Assembly (NCBI RefSeq): GCF_004379255.2
Contig: NC_056033.1
Coordinates: forward strand, 8,598,172-8,662,171
Direction of reading: 5' to 3'
Source of the DNA: Salvia splendens
Taxonomy: Eukaryota > Streptophyta > Magnoliopsida > Lamiales > Lamiaceae
Length of the DNA: 64,000 nucleotides
Shown here: positions 11,857-24,870 of the stretch, in pieces
How positions within the stretch are numbered: position 1 is the stretch's first letter
Layout: the number at the start of each line of letters is the position of its first letter
Program-made: the position numbers and the translations under genes
Notes under the pieces: generated by a model
What the model saw: the letters and a program-made list of their open reading frames with translations, nothing else
Database searches by the model: none
What the model was told of the DNA's origin: nothing

Positions 11857-12180
11857 TTCAGCAACGAGCTGGAGAAGTGCGACAAGGCCAAGGCGGCCAG
11901 CTCCTCCGCCGACTTCCTCCGTGCCGTCTCCAAGTACGACAAGCTCGACTCCACCCAGGGTGTCGGCAAGTACGTCGACCAAGCCGAGGGCTACCTCCGC
12001 CAGTACGGCGCCCCCGCTGAAGACAAACCCGCGGCCGAGACTGAAATTCCTTCGGGCGGCGACGTGAAGAAGCCGGAGGAGAGAGGCGAGGTTGGGGACT
12101 ATGCGAAGAAGGCGGAGGAGCTGCTCGGCGGAACCGGTGAGAAGAGCGGGGCGGAGGGTTTGTTGAAGGCTGCCGGCTAG
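11857..12180 (+). pseudogene. Captured fragment of a nodulin-related protein (NRP1-like) gene
   Basis: The frame starting FSNELEKCDKAKAA encodes 107 residues and ends LLKAAG-stop. The block FLRAVSKYDKLDSTQGVGKY followed by VDQAEGYLRQY is characteristic of plant nodulin-related proteins such as Arabidopsis NRP1, which act in heat and ABA responses (family knowledge). The N-terminal part is missing: an in-frame stop lies just upstream, right after a splice-acceptor-like TTATGCAG. The segment is very rich in G+C at third codon positions, in sharp contrast to its AT-rich surroundings. It is a captured 3' gene piece, probably not independently functional. Confidence 0.72.
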
Positions 12181-12454
12181 ATCAACCCATGTGTGATGCG
12201 CAGTTACCTTAATCAAATGAGTACACTGTACACACATGTATTATTAATAACGATTAACGAATAGTTTTAGTAGAATTTAAATTGATTTATTTGCTTGAAA
12301 TAAAGTTACATTTCTACTTATGCTATTTTTACAAAAAAAATGATTATGTCATGTTTAATATAGCTAATTGTCACAAATATGGTACGTAGTCCTAATTTAA
12401 GTTGGCTGATATTATCCACAATCATAGTTATTTTCTCCCAAAAAATCTCAATAA

Positions 12455-12925
12455 AAGAGTGATTTTACTTCACTCTTGTTTACAAAATACATCACTCTTA
12501 GCATGATTTTACTTCACTCTTGTTTACAAAACACATCACTCTTAGCATGATTTTACTTCACTCTTGTTTACAAAACACATCACTCTTATTATGATTTTAC
12601 TTCACTCTTGTTTACAAAACACATCACTCTTGTTTACAACACACATCACTCTTAGCATGATTTTACTTCACTCTTGTTTACAAAACACATCACTCTTATT
12701 ATGATTTTACTTCACTCTTGTTTACAAAACACATCACTCTTGTTTACAACACACATCACTCTTAGCATGATTTTACTTCACTCTTGTTTACAAAACACAT
12801 CACTCTTGTTTAAAAAACACATCACTCTTAGCATGATTTTACTTCACTCTTGTTTACAAAATACATCACTCTTAGCATGATTTTACTTCACTGTTGTTAA
12901 CAAAACACATCACTGTTAGAATGAT
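12455..12925 (+). repeat. 44-bp minisatellite
   Basis: About ten copies of a unit with TGATTTTACTTCACTCTTG, TTTACAAAACACATCACTC and TTAGCA. Some units are shortened to the half TTGTTTACAACACACATCAC. Reading frames here are by-products of the repeat. Confidence 0.93.
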
Positions 12926-13084
12926 TTTCTCTTATTTCAAGTTCATGAGTAATGATCAGTAGAACATAGGCATTCATGTCATTTCAAACAAAATTGGACT
13001 GTTTTACAACTGTGATGTTTCAAAATTAGTTTTACAAAATGGCTTCTACCAATACAACTTATAGGCTCTTCTATCTATATATTA

Positions 13085-13460
13085 TCTCCTCTTTGTCGAC
13101 AGGCTTCGACGTTTAGTTTCTTTCTCAGCAACGATGACACAGAATTCTGCACCAAGCATCTCAGGCACTTCAAGATCCACAGACTTGCTCAACTCAACAA
13201 TTTGTGTGATAATTTCTACTGTAATCGTGAAGCCTAAAGTAGATAGCATTAGCTGATCTGCAAATATTAGAATGATTCTCTGCGAGCAGCGTCTCTCAGC
13301 ACCATGGAAGTCGGCAGCGTCGGGAGAGTCTCGTTTCTAATCGAGAACGACAAGACCGATCAACCTCCCAAGCCTGCGCGAGAGGAGAGATCGGAGCAGG
13401 TCATACTCCTGCGGCGGAGCGCTAGCAGCTGCGTCGAGGTGAAGAAGACTAACGGATTTT
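13085..13460. pseudogene. Further captured gene-like segments, origin unknown
   Basis: On the minus strand about 13085-13250 reads as an open C-terminal fragment (VELSKSVDLEVPEMLGAEFC, then KETKRRSLSTKRR-stop). On the plus strand 13304-13460 reads MEVGSVGRVSFLIENDKT. Both are GC-richer than their surroundings and lie within the capture element, next to its right TIR. I recognise neither family. They are probably pieces of one or two host genes. Confidence 0.4.
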
Positions 13461-13674
13461 GGATTGAATTTGCAATGTACCTAATTTTGGATGTCAATGA
13501 CCATTATACCCCCGCTTTGTTATTGTGGAGTAAATTTGTGAGAGAGGGAACTAATATCTCCTTTAAATTCAAAAATTACATGTATTAATAGTAGCCCTTG
13601 ATTTTTTTGATCTTGTGGCTATTATTTGTTCTCTAGTTATTTGGTTAAGGGGTGTTTACCATAGATCACTACAC

Positions 13675-13678
<4 letters not shown>

Positions 13679-13713
<35 letters not shown>
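13679..13713. repeat. (TA)n microsatellite between capture element and C
   Basis: A TA run of about 35 bases abuts element ends on both sides. Confidence 0.95.
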
Positions 13714-13716
<3 letters not shown>

Positions 13717-15558
13717 GTGATCATATAATAACCCCTAAATATCCTAATAACCCTATAACCAAATCTGGACCACACATATTTCTAATCATGCGGTTGAGAT
13801 TCAAACTTAGATTTACTTCATAAAAAAAAACGCGGGGGTAAAACTGTCATTTCTCTGATTTAATTTCTGAATTTTGCCAAATATCACGTAAAATGATAAA
13901 ATGATAGGTTTATTGCATAGAATGATAGTTTTGAGATTCAAACTTAGATTTACTTCATAAAAAAGCGCGGGGGTAAAACTGTCATTTCCCTCATTTAATT
14001 TCTGAATTTCGCCAAATATCACGTAAAATGATAAAATGATAAAATGATAGGTTTATTGCATAGAATGATAGTTTTGCCGGATAGAATGATACTCTGAGTT
14101 GATAAAATGATACTTTTGACTGACTGATAAAATGATAGGTTTATTGCATAGAATGATAGTTTTGCCGGATAGAATGATACTCTGAGTTGATAAAATGATA
14201 CTTTTGATTGACTGATAAAATGATAAAATGATAGGTTTATTGCATAGAATGATAGTTTTGCCGGATAGAATGATACTCTGAGTTGATAAAATGATACTTT
14301 TAGCTTATAAATGTTAGGTTTAATGCATAAAATGATAGTTTTGCCGGATAGAATGATACTTTCAGCCGATAGAATGATAGTTTTGCCGGGTAGAATGATA
14401 CTTTCAGCCGATAGAATGATAGGTATTTTTGGTGTATAAAATGACATTTTTGTTTAATAAAATGATACTTTTACCTGATAAAATGATAATCTAAGCGGAT
14501 AAAATGACAGTAACCTTATAAAAATGATAGTTTAGCTGAAGAAATTGCATATAAGCTGATAAAATGATACTTTAACGTGACAAAATGACATAAAACTGAT
14601 AAAATGATAGTTTTGCCGGATAGAATGATACTTTCAGCCGATAGAATGATAGTTTTGCCGGGTAGAATGATATTTTCAGCCGATAGAATGATAAGTATTT
14701 TTGGTGTATAAAATGACATTTTTGTTTAATAAAATGATACTTTTACCTGATAAAATGATAATCTAAGCGGATAAAATGACAGTAACCTTATAAAAATGAT
14801 ACTCTGAGTTGATAAAATGATACGTTTACTGCTTTGTAGGTTTGTATATTATGTATTGTGCCGATTATATTAGGTTTATTGCATAGAATGATAGTTTTGA
14901 AGGATAGAATGATACTCTGAGTTAATAAAATGATACTTTTGACTGACTGATAAAATGATAAAATGATATATATTAGGTTTATTGCATAGAATGATAGTTT
15001 TGTCGGATAGAATGATACTCTGAGTTGATAAAATAATATTTTTGACTGACTGATAAAATGATAGGTTTATTGCATAGAATGATAGTTTAGCCGGATAGAA
15101 TGATACTCTGAGTTGATAAAATGATACTTTTGACTGACTGATAAAATGATAAAATGATATATGTTAGGTTTATTGCATAGAATGATAGTTTTGCCGGATA
15201 GAATGATACTCTGAGTTGATAAAATGATACTTTTGACTAACTGATAAAATGATAAAATGATATATGTTAGGTTTATTGCATAGAATGATAGTTTTGCCGG
15301 ATAGAATGATACTCTGAGTTGATAAAATGATACTTTTGACTGACTGATAAAATGATAAAATGAGCGAAATTCAGAAATTAAATGAGCGAAATTTGGATAC
15401 GTAAATTTTATCATGAGCGAAATGACATATTTACCCCCGTGCTTTTTTTATGAAGTAAATCTAAGTTTGAATCTAGACCACGTGATTTTAAAAATGTGTG
15501 GTCCAGATTTAGTTATAGGGTTATTACGGAAATTGGGGTTATCATTATAATGCACCCC
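13714..15558. mobile_element. Element C: foldback-type element filled with a minisatellite
   Basis: The left end (GTGATCATATAATAACCCC, AACCCTATAACCAAATCTGG, GATTCAAACTTAGATTTAC, CGGGGGTAAA) is mirrored by the right end over about 150 bp at roughly 85% by eye. The interior is almost entirely an AAAATGATA minisatellite. Both ends abut (TA)n. It is non-coding. Its termini resemble those of the 240-bp MITE at 26575, so both probably belong to one family. Confidence 0.82.
13880..15370. repeat. AAAATGATA / GAATGATA minisatellite
   Basis: Roughly 1.5 kb of short units (ATAAAATGATA, ATAGAATGATAGTTTTGCCG, ATACTCTGAGTTG) are arranged in higher-order repeats of 60-120 bp. Frames on the minus strand made of IILSAESIILPGKT-like repeats are artefacts of this array. 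Confidence 0.93.
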
Positions 15559-15570
15559 TATATATATATA
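15559..15570. repeat. Short (TA)n between C and B
   Basis: A TA run of about 12 bases abuts the end of C and the start of B (GGGGAGCATTATTC). Confidence 0.9.
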
Positions 15571-16212
15571 GGGGAGCATTATTCTCCTATTCATCCCTAA
15601 GATCCTTTTATCTTCATATTATTAACCGTTAGATCCTATGCATCAACGGACCGTATTGATGCTTAAATTCTAGATCCGCGTTGCATTATACAACCTTTCC
15701 TTATGCATTATGGGGGTAATAATGTAAATGGTAAAAAATAGAACCGCCATATTTTTGGCAAGCGTGAATTTTAAGCGATTTGCAAGCAGCAGTCTCTTTA
15801 ACTTCTCTCATTCATCACTCTCATCCGATTCCACTCTCCCCACTCCCTCCACTCTCTAAAACCCTAGCCGTTCTGCAAGGGTGAAGAATTTATTGCAGCC
15901 GTCCAAGATTTCGGTGATTACAAGCAACCGGTGGCAACATCTACCCCAAATCGACAATCGTTGACACGTTTTGTGTAATTAATCAACAAATCGACTAGGT
16001 ATGTTTGACCTGTGATTTTGGTTCCTTTTTGTTTTGATTTTGTAGACCCGAAAAGTAAAAAATGTAGTTTTGCAATTGGCGTGGCTGTTTAAATTAAAAA
16101 TTAACTAGTTAATCGTCTAGGGTTGTCTCTGATTAGCACCAGTAGACATTGTGTTGGGTTAAAAAGGCATGGATTCAGGTCTCTTATCTTTTTGGTTTAT
16201 GCCAGATCCAAA

Positions 16213-19200
16213 ATGGCGAAAAGAGGTCGTCCGCGCTCTCAAGCATCACAGGATGCAGGTATATTTCCGTCGTTACTTGTGCATTTCAATATAGTATTTC
16301 GTTATACATTGTAAGATTTCTGTGTGCATTTTTAAGGCCAGACTGTGCATTATGGACCATGATGTATGCATTATGTTGCTTTTAACAGTGGGTATTGTTT
16401 GTATTGGTTTGTTGCCTCAGATTGTTACAGAGGATTCAATTTGATGATTAGATAGAAAATGTTTAAATGTGAATTAACAATGATCATTATTTGTTTTAGC
16501 TTATGCATTATGGGTAAGGTTTTATGCATTAATTGTTCTTACTCCATCATGTTTTTAGTGCTGTACGTATTTATCCCTATTGATATCATCTCATGTTGTA
16601 TTTTGAATATGCAGTGCATTATATCAAAGTATAATAGCATACTTTGCAGTATATGTTGCATTGTAGAGGTGTATGTAGTGTATTGTGTGTGTTACAGACT
16701 AAAAGCATGAAAAAATTTTATGTGCATTATTTTACTTAGACTTTGCATTATTTGATGAACATTATGCATTATTTCCCAATGAGTTTTACATTCAATGTCA
16801 TTACAGTGGGCATGAGAATTTCATCAAGTGAATTTCAGTAGTATATTAGGCAAACCAGATGTAGTGTTTGTATTTGTGTGCATCCCCATATAATAAAATA
16901 AATACCAGTATGTTGATTAGGTTGATAAGCACAAAATATGATGGTAATTAGCATTACTTGCCATGTCTTTTGCATTATGAGTTAAGTTTAATTCATTATT
17001 TGTTATGACTTAAGCATCATATGTTGTGATATATGTATTAACCCTTAATTAAACCCAGTTCATGATGTGTTGTTTGGTCCATTTCAGATAAGCAGCTTAT
17101 AGTCCACATAGACGATGCTGTGGACGACATTATTCCCGTGGCGCTTGTAAAAAAATTTAGGCAGAGGTTTGCCGAGATAGCCCCTAGTACTTCTGGTAGT
17201 CAAGGTGAGCCTAAACCACCTACAGGGCGAAAACAAGATCGACTGTACTCCCGTCGAACGCCTTCTGAATTCATTGACTGCTTGAAGCAGCTGAATCCCC
17301 GACAGAAAAGGGCTGTCACAGATATTGGATTTGGGGCGGTCCTTAATTTCGACGTTAAGGAAATCCCGCCTTATCTTGCATATTGGATATTGAGCGCCTT
17401 ACATGTGGCCCGCTGCCAAATTCAACTCACCGGCGGTGAATACCTTACTTTGGACGAGGAGGATGTCCACCACACGTTGGGGTTCCCTCGAGGGCCAAAA
17501 GTGATATCAAGGCCCGTCGACAAACAGTCAAACTTCGCATTCAACGACCTGGTGGCAGAGAGGTGCCAGAAGGGTCGCTTTAAGATGACCCCAAAAGACA
17601 TTGCACAGCTGATGATGGCCGAGGTTTATGGTGGAGATGACTTCAAGAAGCTATTCATGTTTCTACTTGAAAATGCATTGATAGAGACTCCTACTGACGG
17701 CCACTGCAAGCCGAAGATTCTACATTTCATCGACAATGTAACAGATATCAGAAATCTGAATTGGTGTGGATACGTGTTGTCCGTCCTTGAGGCCACCCAC
17801 CCAAGCTGGGCTAGCGGACAATCATCGGTGTTCTCCGGGCCAATACACTTTCTGGTGGTAGGTGTTTAATAAATAACAGTTGCTATACATTTATAATCAA
17901 AAGCTGCATTACAATATGTCATATCATGCATTATGTGTACTGTAATTTGCATTATGGATGTGTAACCTTGTTGTGCATAATATTTTCAGTGCTGCTATGT
18001 GGACTGCGTGGTTCACATCCGGCGACGCGTTACACGTACCTGGCCGACGATGAAAGGGTGGACAACCGATACCCTAAAGCAATGCGAGGATGTTGAACGT
18101 GACCAGTTCGGGACAGGGAGATTAGAGCCTCGTGTAGACAAGGAGAGATTGGTGGCGGACGAGGAGATTCAAAGGCGAGCAACGGTGGCTGAGGGAGAAG
18201 GCTCCTCTACAAGACTCCACAAAGTGAAGCGGCTTAGAGACAAGTTCGTTGGTTCGAGCGCTTTGCTGGGCCACGCAATCTCGACGTGGGTCGATGATTT
18301 CATGAGTATCCCTGTGGAGCTCCTTGACGAAGGTTGTTTCCGCGTGGGGAGTCAGATTGGCCGAAAATTGTTGGGGATTCCTGAGGAAGAGGAGGTTGGA
18401 GTTGATGAAATAACAACAACATTGACCCAAGCAAGGGAGGACGAAGAGGAGTACAGTCCGGAATGGATTGATGAGATGGAGAAAATGATGGCGGCGTACG
18501 ACAAAAAGAAGACCATAACAACAAGCTTTAAAAGGCCATCTTTTGTTTTAGACGAATTTGAATGCCCTGACCCGTTTGCCACACAGCAAACCCAGGAGGC
18601 ATGCGTGAGCACTGGAGGAGTTCAAGCTCCCAAACCTGATGGCCGAGCAAGTTTTGCCCCGGATGTGGATCAGTCGGTAAATGAAGAGTATCAGGGAGGC
18701 GCGACCATGTCTCCTCTAGTAGGTGATGTTGCGGGACTTGAAGTCCCAACTGATGTGCTCACATCAGTTGCAGCAACACACATGGAGGTGGTTGGTGGTG
18801 TGTGTATCCAAGCTAGAGCATCGGTTAAGAACCAAAACATTGATGCGCTCACATGTTTTTGACTGTTTTGATTACATTTAATTGATGGTTGTATTGCGCA
18901 GGAGACTGGTGGAGTAGGGGAGACGGTACACGAGCCAAGGGAGATTACAAAAGGTGGAATTGCTAAGGTGTGTAGAACAAGGGCAGCGAAGGCAAAACAG
19001 AATGTAGAGGAGGCACAGAAGAGAGCCAAGGTAAGCACAAACTATAAATCCAGTGCATTGTACATTGATTATTTTGTGTGAATATACATTATGCATTATT
19101 TGTTACGTGATTTGCATTCTTTGTTTTGACTTGTCCAAAACCTGTAATTGTATGTTGTTGTCGCAATCATAACTTGGCTTAGTGCAAACAGAAACATCCC

Positions 19201-21217
19201 CAGCCTAAGCAGACGGGGATTATCATTGGTGGGGAAGAGACTGGTGCGATCGGTGGGGAGGTGCTTATACTTGCTGCCGCTGTGCGTGGGAAAGAAAAGT
19301 TGAAGGAGGTCCAGACAGATGGTGCTGGAATCGTGGTATGAGAGTAAAACATATACATTTTGTTGATTACGATTACTGAATGAGTTTCGAATAATATCTG
19401 TGTGCAGGGGGTGGCGAACGTAGAAACAGCTCATGTGAAAAAAACAAGTTCGGCTTTGAGTTCACCTTTTAACGAACGGGCTGTAAGAATAACAGCAAAG
19501 GCCAACAGCAATGACAAGGAACTATATTTCTGGGTTTTTAGCACGGCTGAGACGCATGAGAATATCTGGTTTGCTTTTTTTGTTGTGCTTTTGGATTTAA
19601 ATATGCTTAATCTCTTAGTTGGTTAACAAAATCAGTCATTATTACATATGCTTATCATCTGTCTGATTAGTGCATTATGTTTCTGTAATCATTCATTACT
19701 TGAATATATTATGTGCATTATTTGGTTGATAGAGTGCATAATATACCTTGTAGGTCATTGTAAGTTGTAGTTATCAAACTATAGTTGTTTAAAGCTGTGC
19801 GTTAATTGAGTTAGTTACTGCATCATGTAGATGCTAAAGTCTTTATATGCATTATTTGAGTTAGTTATTGCATTATTTGTACGCAATTGTAGCATCGTTG
19901 TCTTTGTTTGCGAAGCAAATCATTCAACATTAGATATGTTTACTAATTTAATTAGAATTGCATTACTTATCTGTAATCAGACATTATTAGAAGTATATTA
20001 TGCATTTAGAGTATATTTAGCAAGTTGAGTCATATTCTGTCTAAACCCAAATTAATTTAAAGGGGAATACATAATTTCAGTAATTGGATTTGACAAAGCA
20101 TTATGTACCCTGTTGTTTAAATTATGTGTAATATTGATATGCAGGGATGCGATTGTGTACGAGGACAACTACAAACAAACCGTGCAAAGTGAGTTCCTTT
20201 CGTTGGCACCTTTCAAGGCTGTCAGCCCGGTAATTATAGACATATGGTGCTCTTACTTGAATAACATGGAGAAGCTGAAGGCACCGGATACTGCATCCAG
20301 ACTATTTTTCTCCACAAGGACATGTGTGAGTGATTCTTTTATGTATGCTAATTACCAAATGGATGTTCAACAGCAGCGTAACCACATGAATTACAAACAA
20401 ACAATGCAGACACAGTCATTGCTAGACACACCTTCAGGATGGGATGAAGATAGGCAATTTGTTTCCTTCTGGACCATCCTTTTCGAGGAAGCACTTGGAG
20501 AGGGATACATCCAGTGGGAGAAGCACGATACGGTTAGTATGATTGTGAACTTATGTGTCTGCGAATCAATTGTATAGTACAACATTCAAGACCATTTAAT
20601 GTTCTCTTCATTGTGTAGTTCTTCTTCCCAATTTGGGGTGAGAGACATCAATACGTGGTATGTTTTGATGTGCCGGATGGTAAGATGAATATAATTGACC
20701 ACACCCTGGCAGAACCTCACACATCGTTCAATGACAAATATGGGAAAACACCCTCTATGCTGGTACATACTGCGACTACTCTGTTTATTTTGATCATACT
20801 ACTTAAAATTAATATTATGTTGATTTGGTACACTGTTGACATTTATTGTAGCGAAAGTTCATGGCTGATGCAATGGATAAGTGTCACGAATCAAGAATGA
20901 CCAATCTGATACGAAGCTGCACTATGCATGTAGTGACAATGCCGTGGAGGAACAACGTGGTGACACTGGAGAATGGTGTGTACATCATGCGCCACATGGA
21001 AACATACTTTGGAGAGAAAGAGAAGGGTTGGGATTGCGGGCTGACCGCAAAGGGAACAAAGAGCCTAGAAATTTTTAGAATCAAGTTTGCAAGGACGCTA
21101 CTTACATGTCCGCACAACACCCGAGGTGCCGCAAACCAAACTAAGGCAACGAAGTGTTGGAGGGATAGACCTGCCAAGTTCAATTTTGAACAGTGGCTCG
21201 AGAATTATGGGTTGTAG
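16213..21217 (+). CDS. Transposon Ulp1-like (C48 peptidase-like) protein
   Basis: Multi-exon gene. Exon 1 is 16213-16258 (MAKRGRPRSQASQDA) and exon 2 is 17088-17857. Later exons run from 17990 to about 18800, ~18902-19031, ~19190-19335, ~19409-19568, 20145-20532, 20619-20762 and 20852-21217; middle junctions are approximate. Exon 2 has the N-terminal domain usual in such transposon proteins (SEFIDCLKQLNPRQKRAV, YLAYWILSALHV). The last exons form the Ulp1 C-terminal domain, with the expected His in RHQYVVCFDV and Asp in MNIIDH. At the catalytic Cys block, where relatives have DCG before the MRHMETY motif, this copy reads LENGVYIMRHMETYF, so the nucleophile appears to be Asn. It was probably a SUMO-type protease ancestrally and is likely catalytically dead here. 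Confidence 0.75.
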
Positions 21218-22280
21218 TGAGTGATGGTTTCAGATATAGGTTGATGGAGCCTACTGACTTGATTGATTGCTAGGGTGGCTTTGCACTTTATAACTTAACT
21301 TATTTAGAACTTTTTATAATCTTGATTATACTGCACAATGTTTTTTGAGAATATGCTTTATGAATGTGAACTTACGAACTTTCAGCCGAACAGTTTGTGC
21401 ATGACGTTTGTTAAGATGGGATTTATTCTAAACGCGGTTGACATTATTTTGCAATAAATTTTTGTATTACGTTATTTATGTATATAGGTTTACGATTAAC
21501 TCTCATATTGCTTAACCTAAGCCGTATAATGTACAAATCATTGTCCATAATGCATTGTCTACACCAAATAATGCATCTATATATTATACACTAACTATGG
21601 TAAGCCATATACAGAACTCGACTCAAAATGATGTGCATCATATATGCATATAAAGGCATTATTTGTAATAGATTATGCATTATTAAAATTTGGGTGTGTT
21701 TTTAGTTGAATTGGTTTTGTGGTAAGTAACATGGATGAAATTATATAGTTTATTTCGCTAATTTGAGTTTGGGATATTAAATTATATTGCTACCACTGTC
21801 AGCACATATCAAATTAAAAATTAGTGTGCATTATGTTAATTGTTTATATAGGTTTACGCTAAACTATCATAATGTTTAATGTAAACTACATAATATATAA
21901 TGCATTGTACACAATGCAATTTCTACACCAAATAATGCACTTATATATAATATACACGAAGTTTATTAAGCTATATACAGAATTCGACTCAAAATGCTGT
22001 GCATCATATCTTTATATAATGGCATTATTTGCAATAGATTATGCATTATTAAACTTTTTGTGTGTATTAGGGTGAATTGGTTTTGGGGTAAGTATCAGGG
22101 ATGAATTAGTTTCTGACGTTAACTTGCATTTGGGGTATTAATTTAAATAGCCACCACTGTCAGCACGAATCAAATAAAAAATATGCATTCCCTGTGTTAT
22201 GTAATGCAAAGTTTTGGTAAAGGCGATACAGATATAGGAAAACGATATGTGCATTATTTGATAACAATATTGCATTATGC
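16320..22280. repeat. Dispersed TGCATTAT octamers in non-coding parts of B
   Basis: TGCATTAT or its reverse complement occurs at high density in introns and flanks: about 8 times in 16320-17000, twice in the 132-base intron before 17990, about 5 times in 19670-20110, and several in 21530-22280. It is nearly absent from exons. The same octamer also populates elements A and the B termini. Confidence 0.7.
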
Positions 22281-22525
22281 ACGGACAAATGGTCATTATT
22301 TTGACTGTTGTGGGAATAACATGTATAAACGGCCTCTCAGGAAAGAGAGATTTTGTGAAACTAATGCTTATAAACATGGTAAGTGACCGACATAAAATCC
22401 ACTCATAAACCAAAAACATGTACTAAAGATGCTTGTAAAACTTGGATTTCTATTACAGCCATTCAACTAATAAGAAAAATAGGATCCAAAAAAAGAACAG
22501 TGTTATTTTGTTTAAAAAACCTGAG

Positions 22526-24870
22526 TCAAGCTGGATTTTTCCCCTTCCGCGCATCTGTCTCCGTATTCATCTCTTTAAGGACGGGACAGTTTCTGGAGTC
22601 GTGATGACCCAACTCATCGCACGCCTTACACAGTCTAAGAGGCCTTGTCGCATCCTTTATAGCCTTTTCTCTCTTTGAAATCAGACGGCTCGTTGAGCTG
22701 CTTGCGTGACCCTTCGTCTTCACGACATCCGGATGAACCTCAACAGATTTAGGCCTTACCATTCCATAAAACTCCTCTACTATACGCATCTTCTCAGCGG
22801 CTGAGGTTGACGGAGTACCAATTTGAAGAGAGTTACCAAGTTCTTCGACGCCACCTACAAATGCACGTAACACCTCGATGTCAGTCTCAAATTGTCTAAG
22901 AAACCCATAAAACATCGAAATCGCCTGCTTAGACATAGTTTGCCTATCGTCAACGGAGGAATTGGTAAGCAGGGGATCCTGAAACTCCCCATGTACAACC
23001 TTGGCTAAGGGAGTCTTCATCCATCGGCTTTCACAGTATTTATCCGGGATTTTTTTCACCTCATTGTTCCGAAACAAGAAAAATATATGGCTGCACAAAT
23101 AACCATGCCGCCCAAATAGTTTGCATTCGCACGAGTAAGTATCATCAGACTTCTCATGACGGACAACATATGCATTGCGCTTGCTACCCCCAAGGTTGTA
23201 TGTGTCAACCGTTTCTCCGGACATAAAACCCAGCACACGACATCTGTCATTACCCTCCACAATTTCTTCTTGTATTTTCTTGAACATACTGTCGGTAAAC
23301 AACGTGGAAGCATGTTTCTCCAACGGCAGAGTAGTGGCTAGTATGGGTATGACAGTGGCATCGTGGTAGTCCAAAGATGTTCTACTGTTCCGCTGGAATT
23401 CTATGGCGTGATTGAAATTCAAGTAGAATTCAGCTATGTTAGCTTGGGGCTTCAGAAAATTTTTGTAGAAACTGTTCTCTGATTCAGATATGGACGTAGT
23501 CCTAATCATCGATCCCATAGGAAAATCCCTGAAGTACGCCGGTATCCAGTACTTCCTGTACGCATACAATGTGTTGAACCAGTCGATGCTCTCTAGCTTA
23601 TGATGTTCGACCAATCTATTCCACTCCTCCTCGAATTCGTCCGGCTCTACTAGGTCCGACCAGACACAAGCGTTAAATTCCTTTTTGAAATCGTCGTCGC
23701 GCAACAATCTGTTTGGTACCTTGACAGCCAACTTATGCATTATATGCCACATATACCAACGGTGACGTGTGCCGACTAGGACCTCTTCAATCGCTGATCT
23801 CATACCCAAATCTTGATCGGTCACAATCATCCTGGGTGCTACACCCATACAATCTACAAAATGTCTGAACAACCAAGCAAATGCCCCTGTTTTCTCACTG
23901 CACACCAACCCGGCCGCAAATGTCACAGGACTACCATGATTATCCTTTCCAGTGAAAGGAGTGAAGATCATACAGTACCTGCATACATCATGTTAACGTG
24001 GCATCAAAAATGTAAACATATCATAATGCAACGTACGGTATTGCGTAATGCATTGACACACAGTAATAATGCACGCAGTATAGAACAGATAAATGCACTA
24101 TAACGTACAAAGCACATTAGTCAGTTTCAACCTGTTTGTGTTGTATGTGGAGTCGAAGGACACAATATCACCAATATGTGGTAATTCCTCTTCATCAAAC
24201 CGTACCAAAACAGAGCAACAAACTGGTCAGATTCGTTAACTTCGTAGTGATAGGTGAACCCCTCGGACATCTCCTTCTTCTTAGCCATATCATCCAACAC
24301 CATTTGTACCTCAAATCCTTGTGCATATGCTTTGATGTCCCGTGAGGCATTCCTGATATCCCCAACAGTGCAACCAACTAGGTCAAACCCACCAAGAATT
24401 TCCTTCAGTACCTTAAATGTAAGCGTGGGGTCTATATTAGCCCTGGAACAGTCGAGGATGAATTTATGATGTACATCATCCAACTTGCGATTACTTGACA
24501 TGAATTGCTGATGTTCCGTCTCAACCATGTGATGGTTATGAATCTCGTTGAACTCCTGAATTATGTAACATGACAAGCAATCTTCCGAGAAAAACCTGAA
24601 CGATATACTAGCCGTACAACCACACCGCTTAGATAACTTCCTACGCTTGATAGTGAAACCAGAACGTGCATTCAACTGGTCATATTCATCATCCTTCTTC
24701 CTTCCTTCCCTATTGCATACAACTTGATACCGGGTCGTGACATCATCAACCTTCCTCATAGCTTGTTTGCGCGTTTCAAAGCCAACTGCGCGGGCATATA
24801 CATCGTAAAAGCGAAAGCAAATTCCAAGGATTGGAATTTCTAACCTACAAGCTTCAGCTCGGGAGAACAT
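22526..24870 (-). pseudogene. FAR1-type MULE transposase, one apparent frameshift
   Basis: Exons on the minus strand: 24132-24870 and 22526-23978, with a GT-AG intron. The first exon has the FAR1 DNA-binding region (FYDVYARAVGF, KRCGCTASISF, EIHNHHMVE). Near 24204-24210 the frame must shift by one base to reach the conserved block with the first catalytic Asp (IVSFDSTYNTN). The second exon carries the second Asp (IVTDQDLGMRSAI), the Glu region (SISESENSFYKNF), a SWIM zinc finger (CECKLFGRHGYLCSH) and a C-terminal zinc knuckle (CKACDELGHHDSRNC). Apart from the lost base it is complete, so it could be young decay or a consensus error. The start ATG at 24870 is tentative. Confidence 0.82.

Larger units (their letters stand above)
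11694..13678. mobile_element. Non-autonomous element carrying gene fragments (Pack-type)
   Basis: The left end GTAGTGATCAATG..ATAACTAGAGAACAAAT is matched in inverted form by the right end (AGTGATCTATGG..ATAACTAGAGAACAAAT), giving imperfect TIRs of about 60 bp. Both ends abut (TA)n. Inside are a fragment of a nodulin-related gene, a 44-bp minisatellite and further GC-rich gene-like segments, but no transposase. This is the structure of a Pack-MULE or similar capturing element; the superfamily is inferred. Confidence 0.72.

Noticed and set aside
12430..15400. Repeat arrays that might suggest CRISPR or repetitive-protein genes
   Set aside because: Units are contiguous or degenerate minisatellites without unique spacers, in a plant nuclear context. 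The frames within them follow the repeat only.
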